64,000 bases of DNA from Rahnella victoriana (GCF_004330295.1 NZ_SJOJ01000011.1:62001-126000), one strand, 5' to 3'. Shown: positions 40,909 to 53,853, counted from the first letter of the stretch. Program-made: numbers and translations. The notes: generated by a model not told the origin, from the letters alone.

Positions 40909-41070
40909 TTAACTTCCCTCATTGTTGTTGTGAAGCAAATTGATGTAAAACTAACCCGGGATCCGACCCGGAGTCTGGCGATGAAACGTCTCGCACAATA
41001 CCCCATAATGCCGGCCCAAGAAATTATAAAATCGGCACCCCCTTTCGAAGATGCCGACGCGAGAAAGAAA

Positions 41071-43378
<2,308 letters not shown>

Positions 43379-43512
43379 GGCTTTTCACTTCACTTAACGA
43401 CAAAAACAGGCGGCTTAGTCTAGTGGGACGGGGCATCCCCTGCAAGCATCTGCGTCAATAAAGGCATCCGCTGCCCTGTCAGAGATCAACTTTCCTGCGT
43501 TATACTTCGCGA

Positions 43513-44094
43513 ATGAATTTTTTAGCCCATCTCCATCTGGCTTCTTTAGCCGGAAGCTCCCTTACCGGCAACCTGCTGGCAGACTTCGTTCGCGGCAATC
43601 CTGACGGTCAGTTTTCTGCTGAAATCGTCAGCGGCATCCGCATGCACCGTCGCGTAGATACCATGACCGATGCGCTGCCGGAAGTGAAAATTGCCCGCAG
43701 CTATTTTCGTGAGGATTTTCGCCGCGTCGCGCCGATCACCCTTGATGTCGTCTGGGATCACTTTCTCTCACGTCACTGGTCTACCCTTCATCCTCAGCAA
43801 TCGCTGGAAGATTTTCTTGAGGCCTGCCAGCAGGAAATCGAACCGCAGTTGCCTGACATGCCGGAACGTTTCCAAAATCTGAATGCGTATTTATGGCCGG
43901 AACGCTGGATGGAACGGTATGCCGCGCTGCCTTTTATCGGCAATGTGTTACGCGGTATGGCTAACCGGCGACCAAAGCTGAGCGCGCTGACCGGCTCATT
44001 TCATGATATCGAACTCAATTACGACGCCCTGGAGCAACTGTTCTGGCAGTTTTATCCGGTCATGATGCAGCAGGCCAAAGACCGCCAGCTCTGA
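43513..44094 (+). CDS. acpH: ACP phosphodiesterase AcpH
   Basis: AcpH removes the phosphopantetheine arm from acyl carrier protein. It is an HD-like metal-dependent enzyme of 193 residues, with [20 protein letters not shown], the DFV/H motif blocks and [17 protein letters not shown]. The length equals E. coli AcpH (YajB). It is divergent from queA, as in E. coli. No terminator is obvious after it. Confidence 0.95.
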   Translation: MNFLAHLHLASLAGSSLTGNLLADFVRGNPDGQFSAEIVSGIRMHRRVDTMTDALPEVKIARSYFREDFRRVAPITLDVVWDHFLSRHWSTLHPQQSLEDFLEACQQEIEPQLPDMPERFQNLNAYLWPERWMERYAALPFIGNVLRGMANRRPKLSALTGSFHDIELNYDALEQLFWQFYPVMMQQAKDRQL

Positions 44095-44184
44095 AACATC
44101 CGGCGGATTTTGTGAAATACGCCACATTTCCCTGCAAAACAAAAGGTTGTTGTTAAAGAAGTATGAGACTTACTTCAAAGACTG

Positions 44185-44250
44185 ATAGCCGGATGCTATC
44201 TGATTGATTGGTGCGATGGGGTTTATTCACCCGAGGGTTGCCCCTATACT
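44185..44250 (+). promoter_or_regulatory. OxyR-like site and promoter before the peroxiredoxin gene
   Basis: ATAG-N7-CTAT (44185-44199) is the outer pattern of one OxyR half site. Seven bases later ATTG-N7-GGGG (44207-44221) fits the second half only in part. A TTATTC/TATACT promoter with a 16-base spacer follows at once (44223-44250). The spacing suits an activator touching the -35, but the OxyR match is partial. Confidence 0.4.
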
Positions 44251-44318
44251 GGCAGTCGTTTTGTTCACCCTTCCTTCTCACCTACGACGCCCGTAAGGGT
44301 TTCATAAGGAGTAATATT

Positions 44319-44921
44319 ATGGTTCTGGTAACTCGTCCAGCCCCTGACTTCACCGCAGCAGCAGTTCTCGGTAGCGGCGAAGTAGTTGAAAACTTCAACT
44401 TCAAAAAACACACTGCAGGCAAACCTACTGTTATCTTCTTCTGGCCAATGGACTTCACTTTCGTATGTCCTTCTGAGCTGATCGCTTTCGATCACCGTTA
44501 CGAAGAATTCCAGAAACGTGGCGTAGAAGTTGTCGGTGTGTCCTTCGACTCCGAGTTCGTTCACAATGCATGGCGTAACACCCCTGTTGAGAAAGGCGGT
44601 ATCGGTCCTGTTAAATACGCGATGGTTGCTGACATCAAACGCGAAATCCAGAAAGCCTACGGTATCGAACATCCGGACGCTGGCGTTGCACTGCGCGGCT
44701 CTTTCCTGATCGACAAAGAAGGCGTTGTTCGTCACCAGGTAGTGAACGATCTGCCACTGGGTCGTAACATCGACGAAATGCTGCGTATGGTTGACGCACT
44801 GCAATTCCACGAAGAGCACGGCGAAGTGTGCCCGGCTCAGTGGGAAAAAGGCAAAAAAGGTATGGGCGCATCTCCGGACGGCGTGGCTAAATACCTGACA
44901 GAAAACGCATCAAACCTGTAA
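44319..44921 (+). CDS. 2-Cys peroxiredoxin (AhpC/TSA family)
   Basis: The 200-residue protein reduces hydrogen peroxide and organic peroxides. The peroxidatic Cys is C50 (FTFVCPSEL) and the resolving Cys is C171 (GEVCPAQW), the typical 2-Cys arrangement. A GGIG loop at 93-96 resembles the motif of peroxide-sensitive peroxiredoxins. The start at 44319 follows AAGGAGTAAT; the upstream reading is not supported. No AhpF-type reductase is adjacent, so thioredoxin or AhpF elsewhere is probably the reductant. In E. coli malZ occupies this interval. Confidence 0.95.
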   Translation: MVLVTRPAPDFTAAAVLGSGEVVENFNFKKHTAGKPTVIFFWPMDFTFVCPSELIAFDHRYEEFQKRGVEVVGVSFDSEFVHNAWRNTPVEKGGIGPVKYAMVADIKREIQKAYGIEHPDAGVALRGSFLIDKEGVVRHQVVNDLPLGRNIDEMLRMVDALQFHEEHGEVCPAQWEKGKKGMGASPDGVAKYLTENASNL

Positions 44922-44947
44922 TCCCTTCACGGATGTAAAGGTCAATA

Positions 44948-44975
44948 ACGGTCAGCCTCGCTGGCCGTTTTTTTT
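44948..44975 (+). terminator. peroxiredoxin gene terminator
   Basis: ACGGTCAG/CTGGCCGT (one G-T pair) with a 5-base loop is followed by eight T, 26 bases past the stop. Confidence 0.9.
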
Positions 44976-45176
44976 GCCTGCCATCCGGCACGATCACATT
45001 TTCCCCTTCCCGCTCCTCGTATTGCCTCTTTTGCGTCTACGCTGAAAACGGTCTGACCGCGTCATTCTGGCGTGCCGATTGCATAAACATTGTCGGACTG
45101 AAATCACAAAAAAGCGTTATCACACAATAACCTGAAGGTTATGACTCATAAGACAGGGTAATAAACAGGAGCCCCT

Positions 45177-46928
45177 ATGTTACGGAAATCACTCATCGCG
45201 CTGGCCATGCTGACCAGTCTCCCGCTGTACGCCGCGTCGAATCCTGCGGTTGAAGCCAAAAACGGCATGGTCGTCACCTCGCAATATCTGGCCTCTCAGG
45301 TCGGCGTGGATATTCTGAAAATGGGCGGCAATGCCATCGATGCTGCCGTGGCTGTTGGCTATGCGCAGGCGGTCGTCAACCCATGCTGTGGCAATATCGG
45401 CGGCGGAGGCTTCATGACGGTGCATCTTGCTGATGGCAAGGACACATTCATCAACTTCCGCGAAACCGCCCCGGCGGCGGCCAGCGCCAATATGTATCTG
45501 GATGCCGACGGCAACGTGAAGAAAGGTGCCAGCCTGTACGGCTATCTCGCCGCAGGCGTGCCGGGTACCGTGTTGGGCATGGATACCGTGCAAAAGGAAT
45601 ACGGCAAACTGACGCGTCAGCAGGTGATGGCACCGGCGATTAAACTCGCCCGTCAGGGCTTTGTACTGACCCGCGCCGATACCGATATTCTCGATACCAC
45701 GGTGAAACGCTTCAAAGAAGACCCTGAAGCCGCGCGTATTTTCCTGCGTAAAGACGGCAGTCCGCTGCAACCTGGCGACAAACTGGTGCAAACCGATTTA
45801 GCCAACACGCTGGAATCCATTTCTCAACACGGACCGGATGCATTCTACAAAGGCGACATCCCGGCGGCGGTAGAAGCGGCCTCCAAAAAAGGCGGCGGCA
45901 TCCTGACGGCAGCGGATTTCGCGAACTATAAAGTCACCGAAGACACACCGATTTCATGCAGCTATCGCGGGTATAAATTCGTCTCAGCGCCCCCGCCAAG
46001 CTCCGGCGGCGTGACGATGTGTGAAATTCTCAATATTGTGGAAGGCTATGACCTGAAAAGCATGGGCTTCAACTCCGCGGCTTCGATTCACGTCCTCACC
46101 GAAGCCATGCGTCATGCCTATATGGACCGCAATACTTATCTAGGCGATCCGGAATTTGTGAAAAACCCGATCGACCGTCTGGTCAGTAAAAGCTATGCCG
46201 ATGAAATCCGTAAGAAAATAGAAGCGGATAAAGCCACGCCGTCCACGGCGGTTCAGCCGGGTATGGAACCGCACGAGAAGCCGGAAACCACGCATTATTC
46301 TATTGTCGATAACCTGGGCAACGCCGTGTCCACCACTTATACGGTCAATGGCCGCTTTGGTTCGGTGGTGATTGCGCCGGGTACCGGTTTCTTCCTCAAT
46401 GACGAAATGGATGATTTCACCACCAAAGTCGGCGAGAAAAACCTCTACGGTCTGGTGCAGGGAACCAAAAATGCCATCGCCCCCGGTAAGCGCCCACTAT
46501 CGTCTATGAGCCCGAGTCTGGTGACCAAAGACGGTAAGATCTTCATGGTGCTGGGTTCGCCGGGCGGTTCACGCATTATCACCATCACCTTGCAGGCGGC
46601 GCTGAATGTCATTGATTACGGCATGGCACCACAGGAAGCGGTCGATGCGCCGCGTATTCACCATCAGTGGCTGCCGGATGAAGTGTATTACGAGCAGCGC
46701 GGCGTTTCTCAGGACAGCCTGAACATCCTGCAGAAGATGGGTTACAAAATGGTTGAACAGACGCCGTGGGGCGCGACAGAGCTGATTATGGTGGGATTAC
46801 CGGGGGCTGCTGGCGTGACATCAGCGAACTCAGGCAATGACTCTGCGGTGTCCGGCAAGGTTCGCGAAGGTTATCTGTATGGCGCGAATGATGTGCGACG
46901 CCCCGCTGGTGCCGCCATCGGTTATTAA
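45177..46928 (+). CDS. ggt: gamma-glutamyltranspeptidase
   Basis: Ggt is a periplasmic enzyme that hydrolyses glutathione and other gamma-glutamyl compounds. It has a Sec signal peptide (residues 1-20, ending LYAA), then a large and a small subunit made by self-cleavage before the nucleophile T371 (TTHYSIVDNLGNAVS). Other conserved features are NIGGGGFMTV, the substrate Arg in NFRETAPAAA and the C-terminal GSPGGSRI. At 583 residues it is a normal full-length precursor. It stands alone between the peroxiredoxin gene and proY. Confidence 0.97.
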   Translation: MLRKSLIALAMLTSLPLYAASNPAVEAKNGMVVTSQYLASQVGVDILKMGGNAIDAAVAVGYAQAVVNPCCGNIGGGGFMTVHLADGKDTFINFRETAPAAASANMYLDADGNVKKGASLYGYLAAGVPGTVLGMDTVQKEYGKLTRQQVMAPAIKLARQGFVLTRADTDILDTTVKRFKEDPEAARIFLRKDGSPLQPGDKLVQTDLANTLESISQHGPDAFYKGDIPAAVEAASKKGGGILTAADFANYKVTEDTPISCSYRGYKFVSAPPPSSGGVTMCEILNIVEGYDLKSMGFNSAASIHVLTEAMRHAYMDRNTYLGDPEFVKNPIDRLVSKSYADEIRKKIEADKATPSTAVQPGMEPHEKPETTHYSIVDNLGNAVSTTYTVNGRFGSVVIAPGTGFFLNDEMDDFTTKVGEKNLYGLVQGTKNAIAPGKRPLSSMSPSLVTKDGKIFMVLGSPGGSRIITITLQAALNVIDYGMAPQEAVDAPRIHHQWLPDEVYYEQRGVSQDSLNILQKMGYKMVEQTPWGATELIMVGLPGAAGVTSANSGNDSAVSGKVREGYLYGANDVRRPAGAAIGY

Positions 46929-47006
46929 CCGCCATCCTTCGGGCTGTCTCTGCGTTGCCGCCTTGATATAGCCCGAACGAGTGGGTTAATAAAATGTATA
47001 AACAGC

Positions 47007-47044
47007 AAAAAGCCCCCGGGATCATCAGATCCCGGGGGCTTTTC
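47007..47044. terminator. bidirectional terminator between ggt and proY
   Basis: AGCCCCCGGGATC/GATCCCGGGGGCT is a perfect 13-bp stem with an ATCA loop, flanked by A and T tracts on both sides. Confidence 0.95.
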
Positions 47045-47067
47045 TTTACCGGAAGGTAAGTGCTTGC

Positions 47068-48498
47068 TTACGCTTTGTTGTTCAGCGCCAGCGCTTGTTT
47101 TTTGCGGTCATTGCGCAGTTTAAAGGCATAACCGACCAGCAGCGCCACAACCCACACCATCCCGACGTACAGCGAAATACGGGTATCCGGGAAGTAACCA
47201 ATCAGGCCAATAATGAACACCAGGAAAATGATACCGAACACGGAGGTGTAAACACCGCCACGCAGCGGGAACTCAAGTTCTTTCACCTGCTGTTTGCTCA
47301 GCTTGCGACGGAAACCAATCTGGGAGAACAGGATCATAATCCACACCCAGACAGTTGCGAACGTCGCCAGAGACGCGATCACCAGGAACACGTTAGACGG
47401 CATGATGTAGTTCAGGTAAACCGCCACCAGCAGCGCCGCCATCATCACCAGCACGGTGACCCACGGCGTCCCCAGACGCGATACCTTACTGAACATTTTC
47501 GGTGCCTGTCCCTGCTCTGCCATACCGTGCAGCATACGGCCCACGCCGAATACATCACTGTTAATGGCCGAAAGCGACGCGGTGATCACCACAAAGTTCA
47601 GAATGGTCGCCGCCGCCGTAATGCCCATATGCTGGAAGGTCAGTACAAACGGACTGCCCTGCGTACCCACCTGATTCCAGGGAAAAATAGACATGATCAC
47701 AAACAGCGTACCCACGTAAAACACCAGAATACGCAGCGGTACGGAGTTGATCGCTTTCGGAATGGATTTCTTCGGATCTTCAGCTTCACCGGCAGTGATG
47801 CCGATAATCTCAATGCCGCCGTAAGCAAACATCACCAGCTGGAGCGACAGAATCGTCCCCATAATACCCTGACTGAAGAAGCCGCCGTTGCTCCACAGAT
47901 TGTGGATACCGGTCGCCTGACCGCCATTGCCGATGCCCCAGAAGATAATGCCGAAGCCCGCCACGATCATGATGATGATGGTCAGGACTTTGAAGAAGGA
48001 GAACCAGAACTCCAGCTCACCGAACACTTTCACGCTGACCAGATTGATCGCGCCGATGATCAGCACCACGCTGAGCACCCAGGTCCATTGCGGTACATCC
48101 GGGAACCAGACGCCCATATAAATGCCGAATGCCGTCACATCCGCGATGGCGACAATCAGGATTTCGAAACAGTAGGTCCAGCCGGTGATGTAACCCGCCA
48201 TCGGCCCGAGATAATCCTGCGCGTAACGTGAAAACGAACCACTTTGCGGGTTGTTAACAGACATCTCACCGAGCGCGCGCATGATGATAAACGCGATGAT
48301 CCCGCCGACCAGATACGCCAGCAATACGCTCGGCCCGGCCATTTTGATGGCATCTGCCGAGCCATAAAACAGACCGGTTCCGATGGCTGATCCCAGTGCC
48401 ATAAAGCGGATATGGCGCGTTGTCAGGCCACGTTTTAACTTCGTGCCCGGCGCTTGATTCTGCGCGGTTGGTTGTTCAGCTTCTTGCTGCATGTGCAT
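47068..48498 (-). CDS. proY: proline-specific permease ProY
   Basis: ProY is an amino acid-polyamine-organocation permease of the inner membrane with about 12 hydrophobic segments. The family signature [28 protein letters not shown]-type start, and [19 protein letters not shown], are intact. Length is 476 against 457 in E. coli, from a longer Gln/Ala-rich cytoplasmic N-terminus. Two in-frame ATGs (48498 and 48492) are possible starts and the ribosome-binding site is weak. It follows brnQ, from which a terminator separates it. Transport of other amino acids cannot be excluded. Confidence 0.9.
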   Translation of the reverse strand: MHMQQEAEQPTAQNQAPGTKLKRGLTTRHIRFMALGSAIGTGLFYGSADAIKMAGPSVLLAYLVGGIIAFIIMRALGEMSVNNPQSGSFSRYAQDYLGPMAGYITGWTYCFEILIVAIADVTAFGIYMGVWFPDVPQWTWVLSVVLIIGAINLVSVKVFGELEFWFSFFKVLTIIIMIVAGFGIIFWGIGNGGQATGIHNLWSNGGFFSQGIMGTILSLQLVMFAYGGIEIIGITAGEAEDPKKSIPKAINSVPLRILVFYVGTLFVIMSIFPWNQVGTQGSPFVLTFQHMGITAAATILNFVVITASLSAINSDVFGVGRMLHGMAEQGQAPKMFSKVSRLGTPWVTVLVMMAALLVAVYLNYIMPSNVFLVIASLATFATVWVWIMILFSQIGFRRKLSKQQVKELEFPLRGGVYTSVFGIIFLVFIIGLIGYFPDTRISLYVGMVWVVALLVGYAFKLRNDRKKQALALNNKA

Positions 48499-48564
48499 TG
48501 ACCCGTATTGTTTTTTTAACTTTCAAAAATCGTATTCTAAAAAATGACTTTTAGCCTGCCAATG

Positions 48565-48591
48565 AAAAAGCCACGGAAGGGGTCTCCGTGG
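48565..48591 (-). terminator. brnQ terminator
   Basis: GCCACGGA/TCCGTGGC with a 6-base loop is followed by five T on the minus strand, between brnQ and proY. Confidence 0.85.
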
Positions 48592-48654
48592 CCTGATTGG
48601 CGAAACATTCGTCAGACGATCATGCTTTTATGTCTTCGAACATTCACCCGATGA

Positions 48655-49974
48655 TCATTGGTGCGCGGTAACGCTGCGCGGGCCGCTGATTTTGTCATAA
48701 ATCCCGACCAGTACCAGCATTAATAATGACGGTGGTAACCAGGCAAGACCTTGCGCAGCCAGTGGCAGGTTCGCAGTCCAGGCTGGCATCAGGTCAGCAA
48801 AAGCAGAGGCCTTGATACCGTCAACAATGCCGAACACCAGACTCACGACCATCACCGGCGCCACGATACGCGTGGTGCTGTTCCACCAGCGCAGGGTGAA
48901 GCTCAGCACGACCAGCGCGATACATGGCGGATAAATCGCCGTCAGCACCGGTACAGAAATCGCAATCAGATGGCTCAGACCCAGGTTGGACACCAGCATG
49001 GAAAACAGACCCAGAATGAAGACCAGTGACTTGTAAGACAGCGGCAGATACTGAGCAAAGAACTCCGCACAGGCGCAGGTCAGGCCCACAGCCGTGACCA
49101 TACAGGCGATGAAGATCAGCGCACCGAGGAAGAAACTGCCCACACCACCGAAAGTATGCGCCACATAGGCATGCAAAATAACCGCCCCGTTGGTCGCGTC
49201 AGGCACCAGTGAAGCACTGTTTTCGCCGAGCTTGAACAGGCTCAGATAAACCAGCATCAGCCCCAGACCGGCAATCAGCCCGGCCAGCACCGTATAACGG
49301 GTCAGCAGTTTGGCGTCAGACACACCACGGGAACGCGCGGCATTGACGATAACGATACCAAACACCAGCGCACCCAGCGTATCCATGGTCAGATAGCCGT
49401 TCACAAACCCGCTGGAAAACGGCACCGTCTGGTAAGCGTCAACCGCAGGCATCGGCGAACCGGCAGGCCACAGCACAGCAGCGATACCCAGCGCACCCAG
49501 TGCCACCATTTTCAGCGGAGCCAGGAAATGGCCGACGGTATCGAGCAGACGGCCCGGATACAGGGAAATGCCGATCACCAGAGAGAAGTAAATCACGCTG
49601 TAAATCAGCAGAGGCAGCGGGCCGTCACCGGTCATCGGCGCGATACCCACTTCAAAGGAAACCGTCGCGGTACGTGGCGTGGCAAACAGCGGGCCGACAG
49701 CCAGATAACACACGGTGGCCAGAAGAATACCGGCACCACGACCAATCGGCGTACTCAGGGCATCCACACCGCCGCCAACGCGCGCCAGTGCAATTACCGT
49801 CATCACCGGGAGTCCGACCGCAGTGATCATAAATCCGGCGGCTGCCCACCAGACGTCATGACCTGCCTGCAAGCCAACCATAGGCGGGAAAATGATATTT
49901 CCGGCCCCGACGAATAAGGCGAAGGTCATGAAACCTAACGCCAGAATATCTTTATTTGTTAAACGAGTACTCAT
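48655..49974 (-). CDS. brnQ: branched-chain amino acid transporter BrnQ (LIV-II)
   Basis: BrnQ is a cation-coupled transporter for leucine, isoleucine and valine. The 439-residue protein (same length as E. coli) has about 12 membrane segments and the family start [30 protein letters not shown]. It is followed by a terminator and proY, and preceded by a 444-base gap before the MetE-like gene. Confidence 0.97.
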   Translation of the reverse strand: MSTRLTNKDILALGFMTFALFVGAGNIIFPPMVGLQAGHDVWWAAAGFMITAVGLPVMTVIALARVGGGVDALSTPIGRGAGILLATVCYLAVGPLFATPRTATVSFEVGIAPMTGDGPLPLLIYSVIYFSLVIGISLYPGRLLDTVGHFLAPLKMVALGALGIAAVLWPAGSPMPAVDAYQTVPFSSGFVNGYLTMDTLGALVFGIVIVNAARSRGVSDAKLLTRYTVLAGLIAGLGLMLVYLSLFKLGENSASLVPDATNGAVILHAYVAHTFGGVGSFFLGALIFIACMVTAVGLTCACAEFFAQYLPLSYKSLVFILGLFSMLVSNLGLSHLIAISVPVLTAIYPPCIALVVLSFTLRWWNSTTRIVAPVMVVSLVFGIVDGIKASAFADLMPAWTANLPLAAQGLAWLPPSLLMLVLVGIYDKISGPRSVTAHQ

Positions 49975-50418
49975 GATTGGTGTCGTGTTGCCTGTTCAAA
50001 TGAATAAAGTGTCCGATGCTGTCGTCGTGCTACTTCGTCAAAAGGATGAATGGCCTGAAAAAGCCAGAGAGCACCAATGTGAGGATCGAAGTGAGCTAAA
50101 AACGCCTGATGATATGCAGATGATTACGTTGTTATGCAGGGAGTATCGAGCGACAGCGGAGGCTAAGGTAATCTTTTATAGCGTATAAAGGCAAGCCGTG
50201 ATCCAAAAAGCAGAGTCTTCGACCAGATTAAGAATGGAAAGCAGTAATATTCACTAAATACAGCGAAAAACGCGCCATATGATATGTATGATTTTTGCGC
50301 TAACAGAGCACAAGATATGCTCCGATGAGATGAAAAATGCGTGAAATCACCACCAGAAGGTCATTTCACGCACAATATTCAGAATATTTACCAAGCCGGT
50401 AATTTGCCGGCGAGATAT
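49975..50418. other. intergenic region between MetE-like gene and brnQ
   Basis: This 444-base gap holds the terminator of the MetE-like gene (50333-50371), a small GCCGG/CCGGC hairpin just after its stop (50395-50411), and about 250 bases of brnQ upstream sequence. I found no convincing promoter, leader peptide or gene in it. A plus-strand reading at 49892-50188 begins antisense in brnQ and is rejected. Confidence 0.6.
50333..50371 (-). terminator. terminator of the MetE-like gene
   Basis: GCGTGAAAT/ATTTCACGC pairs round a 15-base loop and is followed on the minus strand by ATTTTTCA, about 50 bases past the stop. Confidence 0.75.
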
Positions 50419-51522
50419 TTACCAGACGCGGGCAGCGATATCGACCACCAGTTTCAGTTTTTCCCACTGTTGCGCTTCGGTCAGGCTGTTACCCTCTTCC
50501 GTTGACGCAAAGCCACATTGCGGGCTGAGGCAAATCTGGTTGATATCCAGATATTCGGCCGCTTCTGCCAGACGGGCTTCCACTGTTTTTGCCAGTTCAA
50601 GTTCACCGGATTTGGTGGTGATCAGACCCAGAACCGCCTGCTGATGCCCCTTCTTAATGAAACGCAGTGGCTCGAAGCCCCCTGAACGCTCATTGTCATA
50701 TTCCAGGAAGAAGGCATCAATGTTCACACCGCCAAACAGGATCTCCGCGACCGGCTCATAGCCGCCTTCTGAAATCCAGGTGGAACGGAAGTTGCCACGG
50801 CACACATGCAGACCAATCACCAGATCATCCGGTTTACCGGCGATGGCTTTGTTCAGCACATCCGCGTAAGTGCGTGCTAACTCTTCCGGAGAATCGCCAC
50901 GCTCGCGGATTTGTTTCTTCTGATCTTCAGAACACAGATAAGCCCAGACGGTGTCATCGAGTTGCAGATAGCGACAACCGGCATCGTAAAACGCCTTAAT
51001 CGCATCACGGTAAACCTGTGCCAGATCGTCAAAATAATCTTTCAGATCCGGGTACACCTCTTTGCTGATGGCATTACGACCACCGCGGAAATGCATCACG
51101 CTCGGGCTTGGAATGGTCATTTTCGGCACGGCCGTTCCGCTGATGCTTTTCAGGAAGCGGAAATCTTCCAGCATCGGATGTGAACCGAAACCGAGTTTGC
51201 TGACCACTTTGATGCTGCGTGCTTTGGTCTGAACGCCGTTGAACTGGATACCCTGCACTGCGTCGTAACCTTCCACCCCTTCCAGCCCTTCGAAGAAATC
51301 GAAGTGCCACCACGCACGGCGGAACTCACCGTCAGTGACCACTTGCAGACCCGCTTCTCGTTGTAAATCCACCACACGGCGGATTTCGGTGTCTTCCACC
51401 GCACGCAGCTGGGCGGCATCAATCTCACCGGCCTGGAACTGCTTACGCGCTTCTTTAATCGCCGCAGGGCGCAGGAAACTGCCGACGACATCGGCGCGGA
51501 ACGGAGGGGTTGAACGTTGCAT
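50419..51522 (-). CDS. short MetE-like (cobalamin-independent methionine synthase C-domain) methyltransferase
   Basis: The 367-residue protein is a single TIM barrel of the UROD/MetE superfamily, corresponding to the C-terminal catalytic half of MetE. Zinc ligands are readable: H239 and C241 (GLHVCRGNF), E274 and C336 (SPQCGFAS). The N-terminal MetE half, which helps bind folate polyglutamate, is absent. This fits the YxjG/YxjH or core-MetE group; the methyl donor is not predictable. AGGAG precedes the ATG by about 9 bases. Three MetJ boxes upstream place it in methionine metabolism. E. coli has no gene between phoR and brnQ. Confidence 0.9.
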   Translation of the reverse strand: MQRSTPPFRADVVGSFLRPAAIKEARKQFQAGEIDAAQLRAVEDTEIRRVVDLQREAGLQVVTDGEFRRAWWHFDFFEGLEGVEGYDAVQGIQFNGVQTKARSIKVVSKLGFGSHPMLEDFRFLKSISGTAVPKMTIPSPSVMHFRGGRNAISKEVYPDLKDYFDDLAQVYRDAIKAFYDAGCRYLQLDDTVWAYLCSEDQKKQIRERGDSPEELARTYADVLNKAIAGKPDDLVIGLHVCRGNFRSTWISEGGYEPVAEILFGGVNIDAFFLEYDNERSGGFEPLRFIKKGHQQAVLGLITTKSGELELAKTVEARLAEAAEYLDINQICLSPQCGFASTEEGNSLTEAQQWEKLKLVVDIAARVW

Positions 51523-51595
51523 GCATGACTCCTTTTAGGCACCCCGCTTCTAAGGGCGGAATACGAATGATTTACAAAGTAAATAATTACGCGGC

Positions 51596-51628
51596 GTTAT
51601 ATGTAGACATCTGGATGTCTAAACGTCT
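51596..51628 (-). promoter_or_regulatory. MetJ operator over the promoter of the MetE-like gene
   Basis: Three contiguous 8-base met boxes read on the minus strand: AGACGTTT, AGACATCC, AGATGTCT (51605-51628), against the consensus AGACGTCT. They overlap a promoter TTTAGA-N16-TATAAC (51596-51623). MetJ with SAM binds such tandem boxes cooperatively and represses. Confidence 0.85.
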
Positions 51629-51773
51629 TTAAACCGATATTGTCATGCAGAATGTTCAGGGGCAACAGAGGAATCTTCATGGGACATGAATAAAATTCAT
51701 GTTGGTGTGAGAGATGTTCAGTCTATAAGGGAGGTCATAAGCCTGAAATCCGCAGATAACAGGCTTTCGGAAA

Positions 51774-53093
51774 TCAGGGTTTTATCACAACTTGCGAGTT
51801 GGAATCCTCAGGAACAATCAACTTCGGTGCCAGCGTAAATATAAAGCGGGTTCCGGTGCCGACTTCACTCATCACTTCCAGTTTGGCGTGATGATGGCTG
51901 AGCGCATGTTTGACGATCGCCAGTCCGAGGCCGCTGCCGCCGGTCTGGCGTGAGCGGGCTTTATCGACGCGGTAGAAACGTTCCGTCAGGCGCGGCAGAT
52001 GTTGCGGTGCAATACCCGGTCCGTTGTCGCTTATCTGGAACTGCGCGCCGTGCGGCGTTTGTTGCCAGCTGACTTCAATCCGGGTACCGGCTGGCGTGTG
52101 GTTGACCGCGTTATACACCAGGTTCGACACCGCGCTGCGCAGCTGATCTTCGTTGCCGAACACTTTCAGCTTGTCGTTTACCCGGAACACCACGTCATGC
52201 CTGCCGTTGCTGAGCGTTTGCACTTCACGTTCCAGCATGCCGAGCATCAGCGGAATATCGACTTTCTCGTGCAAATCGATATTCGCTGAGGCTTCAATTT
52301 TCGACAGCGTCAGCAGCTGTTTCACCAGCCCGTCCATCCGCCGCGTCTGTTCCTGCATGGTATCCAGCGCTTTGCTGCGAAACGGTTCTTCCAGCTTGGC
52401 GTCTTCCATCATTTCCAGATAACCCTGCAATACCGTCAGCGGGGTTCGCAGTTCATGACTGACGTTGGCGAAAAAGTTACGCCGTGCGCCTTCGAGCTGG
52501 CGCATCTGCGTGACGTCGCGCGCCACCATCAGCAGTTGCCCTTCGGAATAGGGCATGACGCGAAACTCGACGTAATGCTCATTATTGAGTTGCAGATTCA
52601 GGGCACGGCTGAAATCGCGGGTCTGGATCCACAGCCGGAATTCCGGATAACGCAGCAGGTTAAAGATGTGCTGGCCGTTATCTTCCGGCCAGCGGAAACC
52701 GAGCAAATCCTGCGCCAGTCCGTTACACCAGAAAATATTGCCTTCTTCGGTCGTGAGCACCACGGCGTCCGGCAACGATTCGGCACCGCTGCGAAAACGC
52801 TTGATGAGCTGGCCTAATTCGCGACGGCGACGCCGGTTACGCATCTGCATCTGGTTCAGCCCGTAAAACAGCGGCTCCCAGCTCCAGCGGCCATTCGGCG
52901 GGGTAATGCTGCGGTCGAGCCACAGCCAGTGAGAAAGTTTCAGCTGGTTGTAATAATTCCAGCCCAGTGCCGCCATCAGCGACACAAAGAGGAGCCAGCC
53001 AAAATGGCCGACGAAGATACCGAGGATTAACGCGGGCAGGCAAAAGAGAAAAAATTCACCTGCCAGCCGTTTCCATGACAAACGTTCTAGCAC
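51774..53093 (-). CDS. phoR: phosphate regulon sensor histidine kinase PhoR
   Basis: PhoR autophosphorylates and donates phosphate to PhoB when external phosphate is low, under control of PstSCAB and PhoU. It has two adjacent N-terminal membrane segments (about 10-50), a PAS domain (about 100-190), the H-box with H213 ([11 protein letters not shown]), and a catalytic ATPase domain with N-box [10 protein letters not shown] and G-box [13 protein letters not shown]. The start is GTG at 53093, with CGGAGAA upstream. Length is 439 against 431 in E. coli. It lies 22 bases after phoB. Confidence 0.98.
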   Translation of the reverse strand: MLERLSWKRLAGEFFLFCLPALILGIFVGHFGWLLFVSLMAALGWNYYNQLKLSHWLWLDRSITPPNGRWSWEPLFYGLNQMQMRNRRRRRELGQLIKRFRSGAESLPDAVVLTTEEGNIFWCNGLAQDLLGFRWPEDNGQHIFNLLRYPEFRLWIQTRDFSRALNLQLNNEHYVEFRVMPYSEGQLLMVARDVTQMRQLEGARRNFFANVSHELRTPLTVLQGYLEMMEDAKLEEPFRSKALDTMQEQTRRMDGLVKQLLTLSKIEASANIDLHEKVDIPLMLGMLEREVQTLSNGRHDVVFRVNDKLKVFGNEDQLRSAVSNLVYNAVNHTPAGTRIEVSWQQTPHGAQFQISDNGPGIAPQHLPRLTERFYRVDKARSRQTGGSGLGLAIVKHALSHHHAKLEVMSEVGTGTRFIFTLAPKLIVPEDSNSQVVIKP

Positions 53094-53115
53094 ACAGATT
53101 CTCCGCTGTGAGGGC

Positions 53116-53805
53116 TCAATAACGCGTTGAAAAACGGTATCCGGTACCGCGAACAGTCTGGATCATTCTGTCATGTCCACTGGTTTCCAGCGCCTTACGC
53201 AAACGACGAATATGCACGTCAACCGTGCGATCTTCCACATAAACGTTAGTGCCCCAGACGTTATTCAGCAACTGCTCGCGGCTGTAAACACGTTCGGAGT
53301 GCGTCATAAAGAAGTGTAATAATTTAAATTCTGTCGGCCCCATATCGAGCGCCTGCTCGTTGGCCATCACACGGTGAGACGACGGATCCAGGCTTAAACC
53401 CTGCATGTCGATCACTTCTTCTACCGCCATTGGCGAGATGCGGCGCATCACGGCTTTAATGCGGGCAACCAGTTCTTTCGGAGAAAACGGTTTGGTGATG
53501 TAATCATCGGCACCGACTTCGAGGCCGCGCACCCGATCTTCTTCTTCACCGCGCGCGGTCAGCATCATCACCGGGATTTCGCGGGTCAGGGCTTCACGTT
53601 TCAGGTGTTTAATAAACTGAATACCGGAACCGCCGGGTAACATCCAGTCGAGCAGGATCAGTTCAGGGTAAGGTTCAGCAAGCTGCCCGATCGCTGAATC
53701 AAAATCCTCAGCTTCTACTGCCTGATAGCCATTCTGTTCCAGTACAAAACACACCATTTCACGGATTGGAGCTTCGTCTTCAACCACCAATATACGTCTA
53801 GCCAT
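53116..53805 (-). CDS. phoB: phosphate regulon response regulator PhoB
   Basis: PhoB activates phosphate-starvation genes by binding Pho boxes. The 229-residue protein (same as E. coli) has a receiver domain with the acidic pocket E9/D10, the phosphorylated D53 (LLDWMLPGG) and K105 region ITKPFSP, and a C-terminal OmpR-type winged helix (about 130-229; [12 protein letters not shown]). The start at 53805 gives [12 protein letters not shown] Pho box lies upstream, indicating autoactivation of phoBR. Confidence 0.99.
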   Translation of the reverse strand: MARRILVVEDEAPIREMVCFVLEQNGYQAVEAEDFDSAIGQLAEPYPELILLDWMLPGGSGIQFIKHLKREALTREIPVMMLTARGEEEDRVRGLEVGADDYITKPFSPKELVARIKAVMRRISPMAVEEVIDMQGLSLDPSSHRVMANEQALDMGPTEFKLLHFFMTHSERVYSREQLLNNVWGTNVYVEDRTVDVHIRRLRKALETSGHDRMIQTVRGTGYRFSTRY

Positions 53806-53853
53806 CGTAGGTCCTGCCAATAGGTTAGCGATCTTTTATTTGATTGCGGGCGC

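Noticed and set aside
44935-45176. Leader regulation of ggt
   Set aside because: The 5' region holds the preceding terminator and no clear operator or structured leader.
47095-48231. 378-codon plus-strand reading antisense to proY
   Set aside because: It lies fully inside proY on the other strand; its His/Arg/Gln-rich sequence is the mirror of membrane codons.
49892-50188. 98-codon plus-strand reading upstream of brnQ
   Set aside because: It starts antisense in brnQ and has no family resemblance or convincing start signal.
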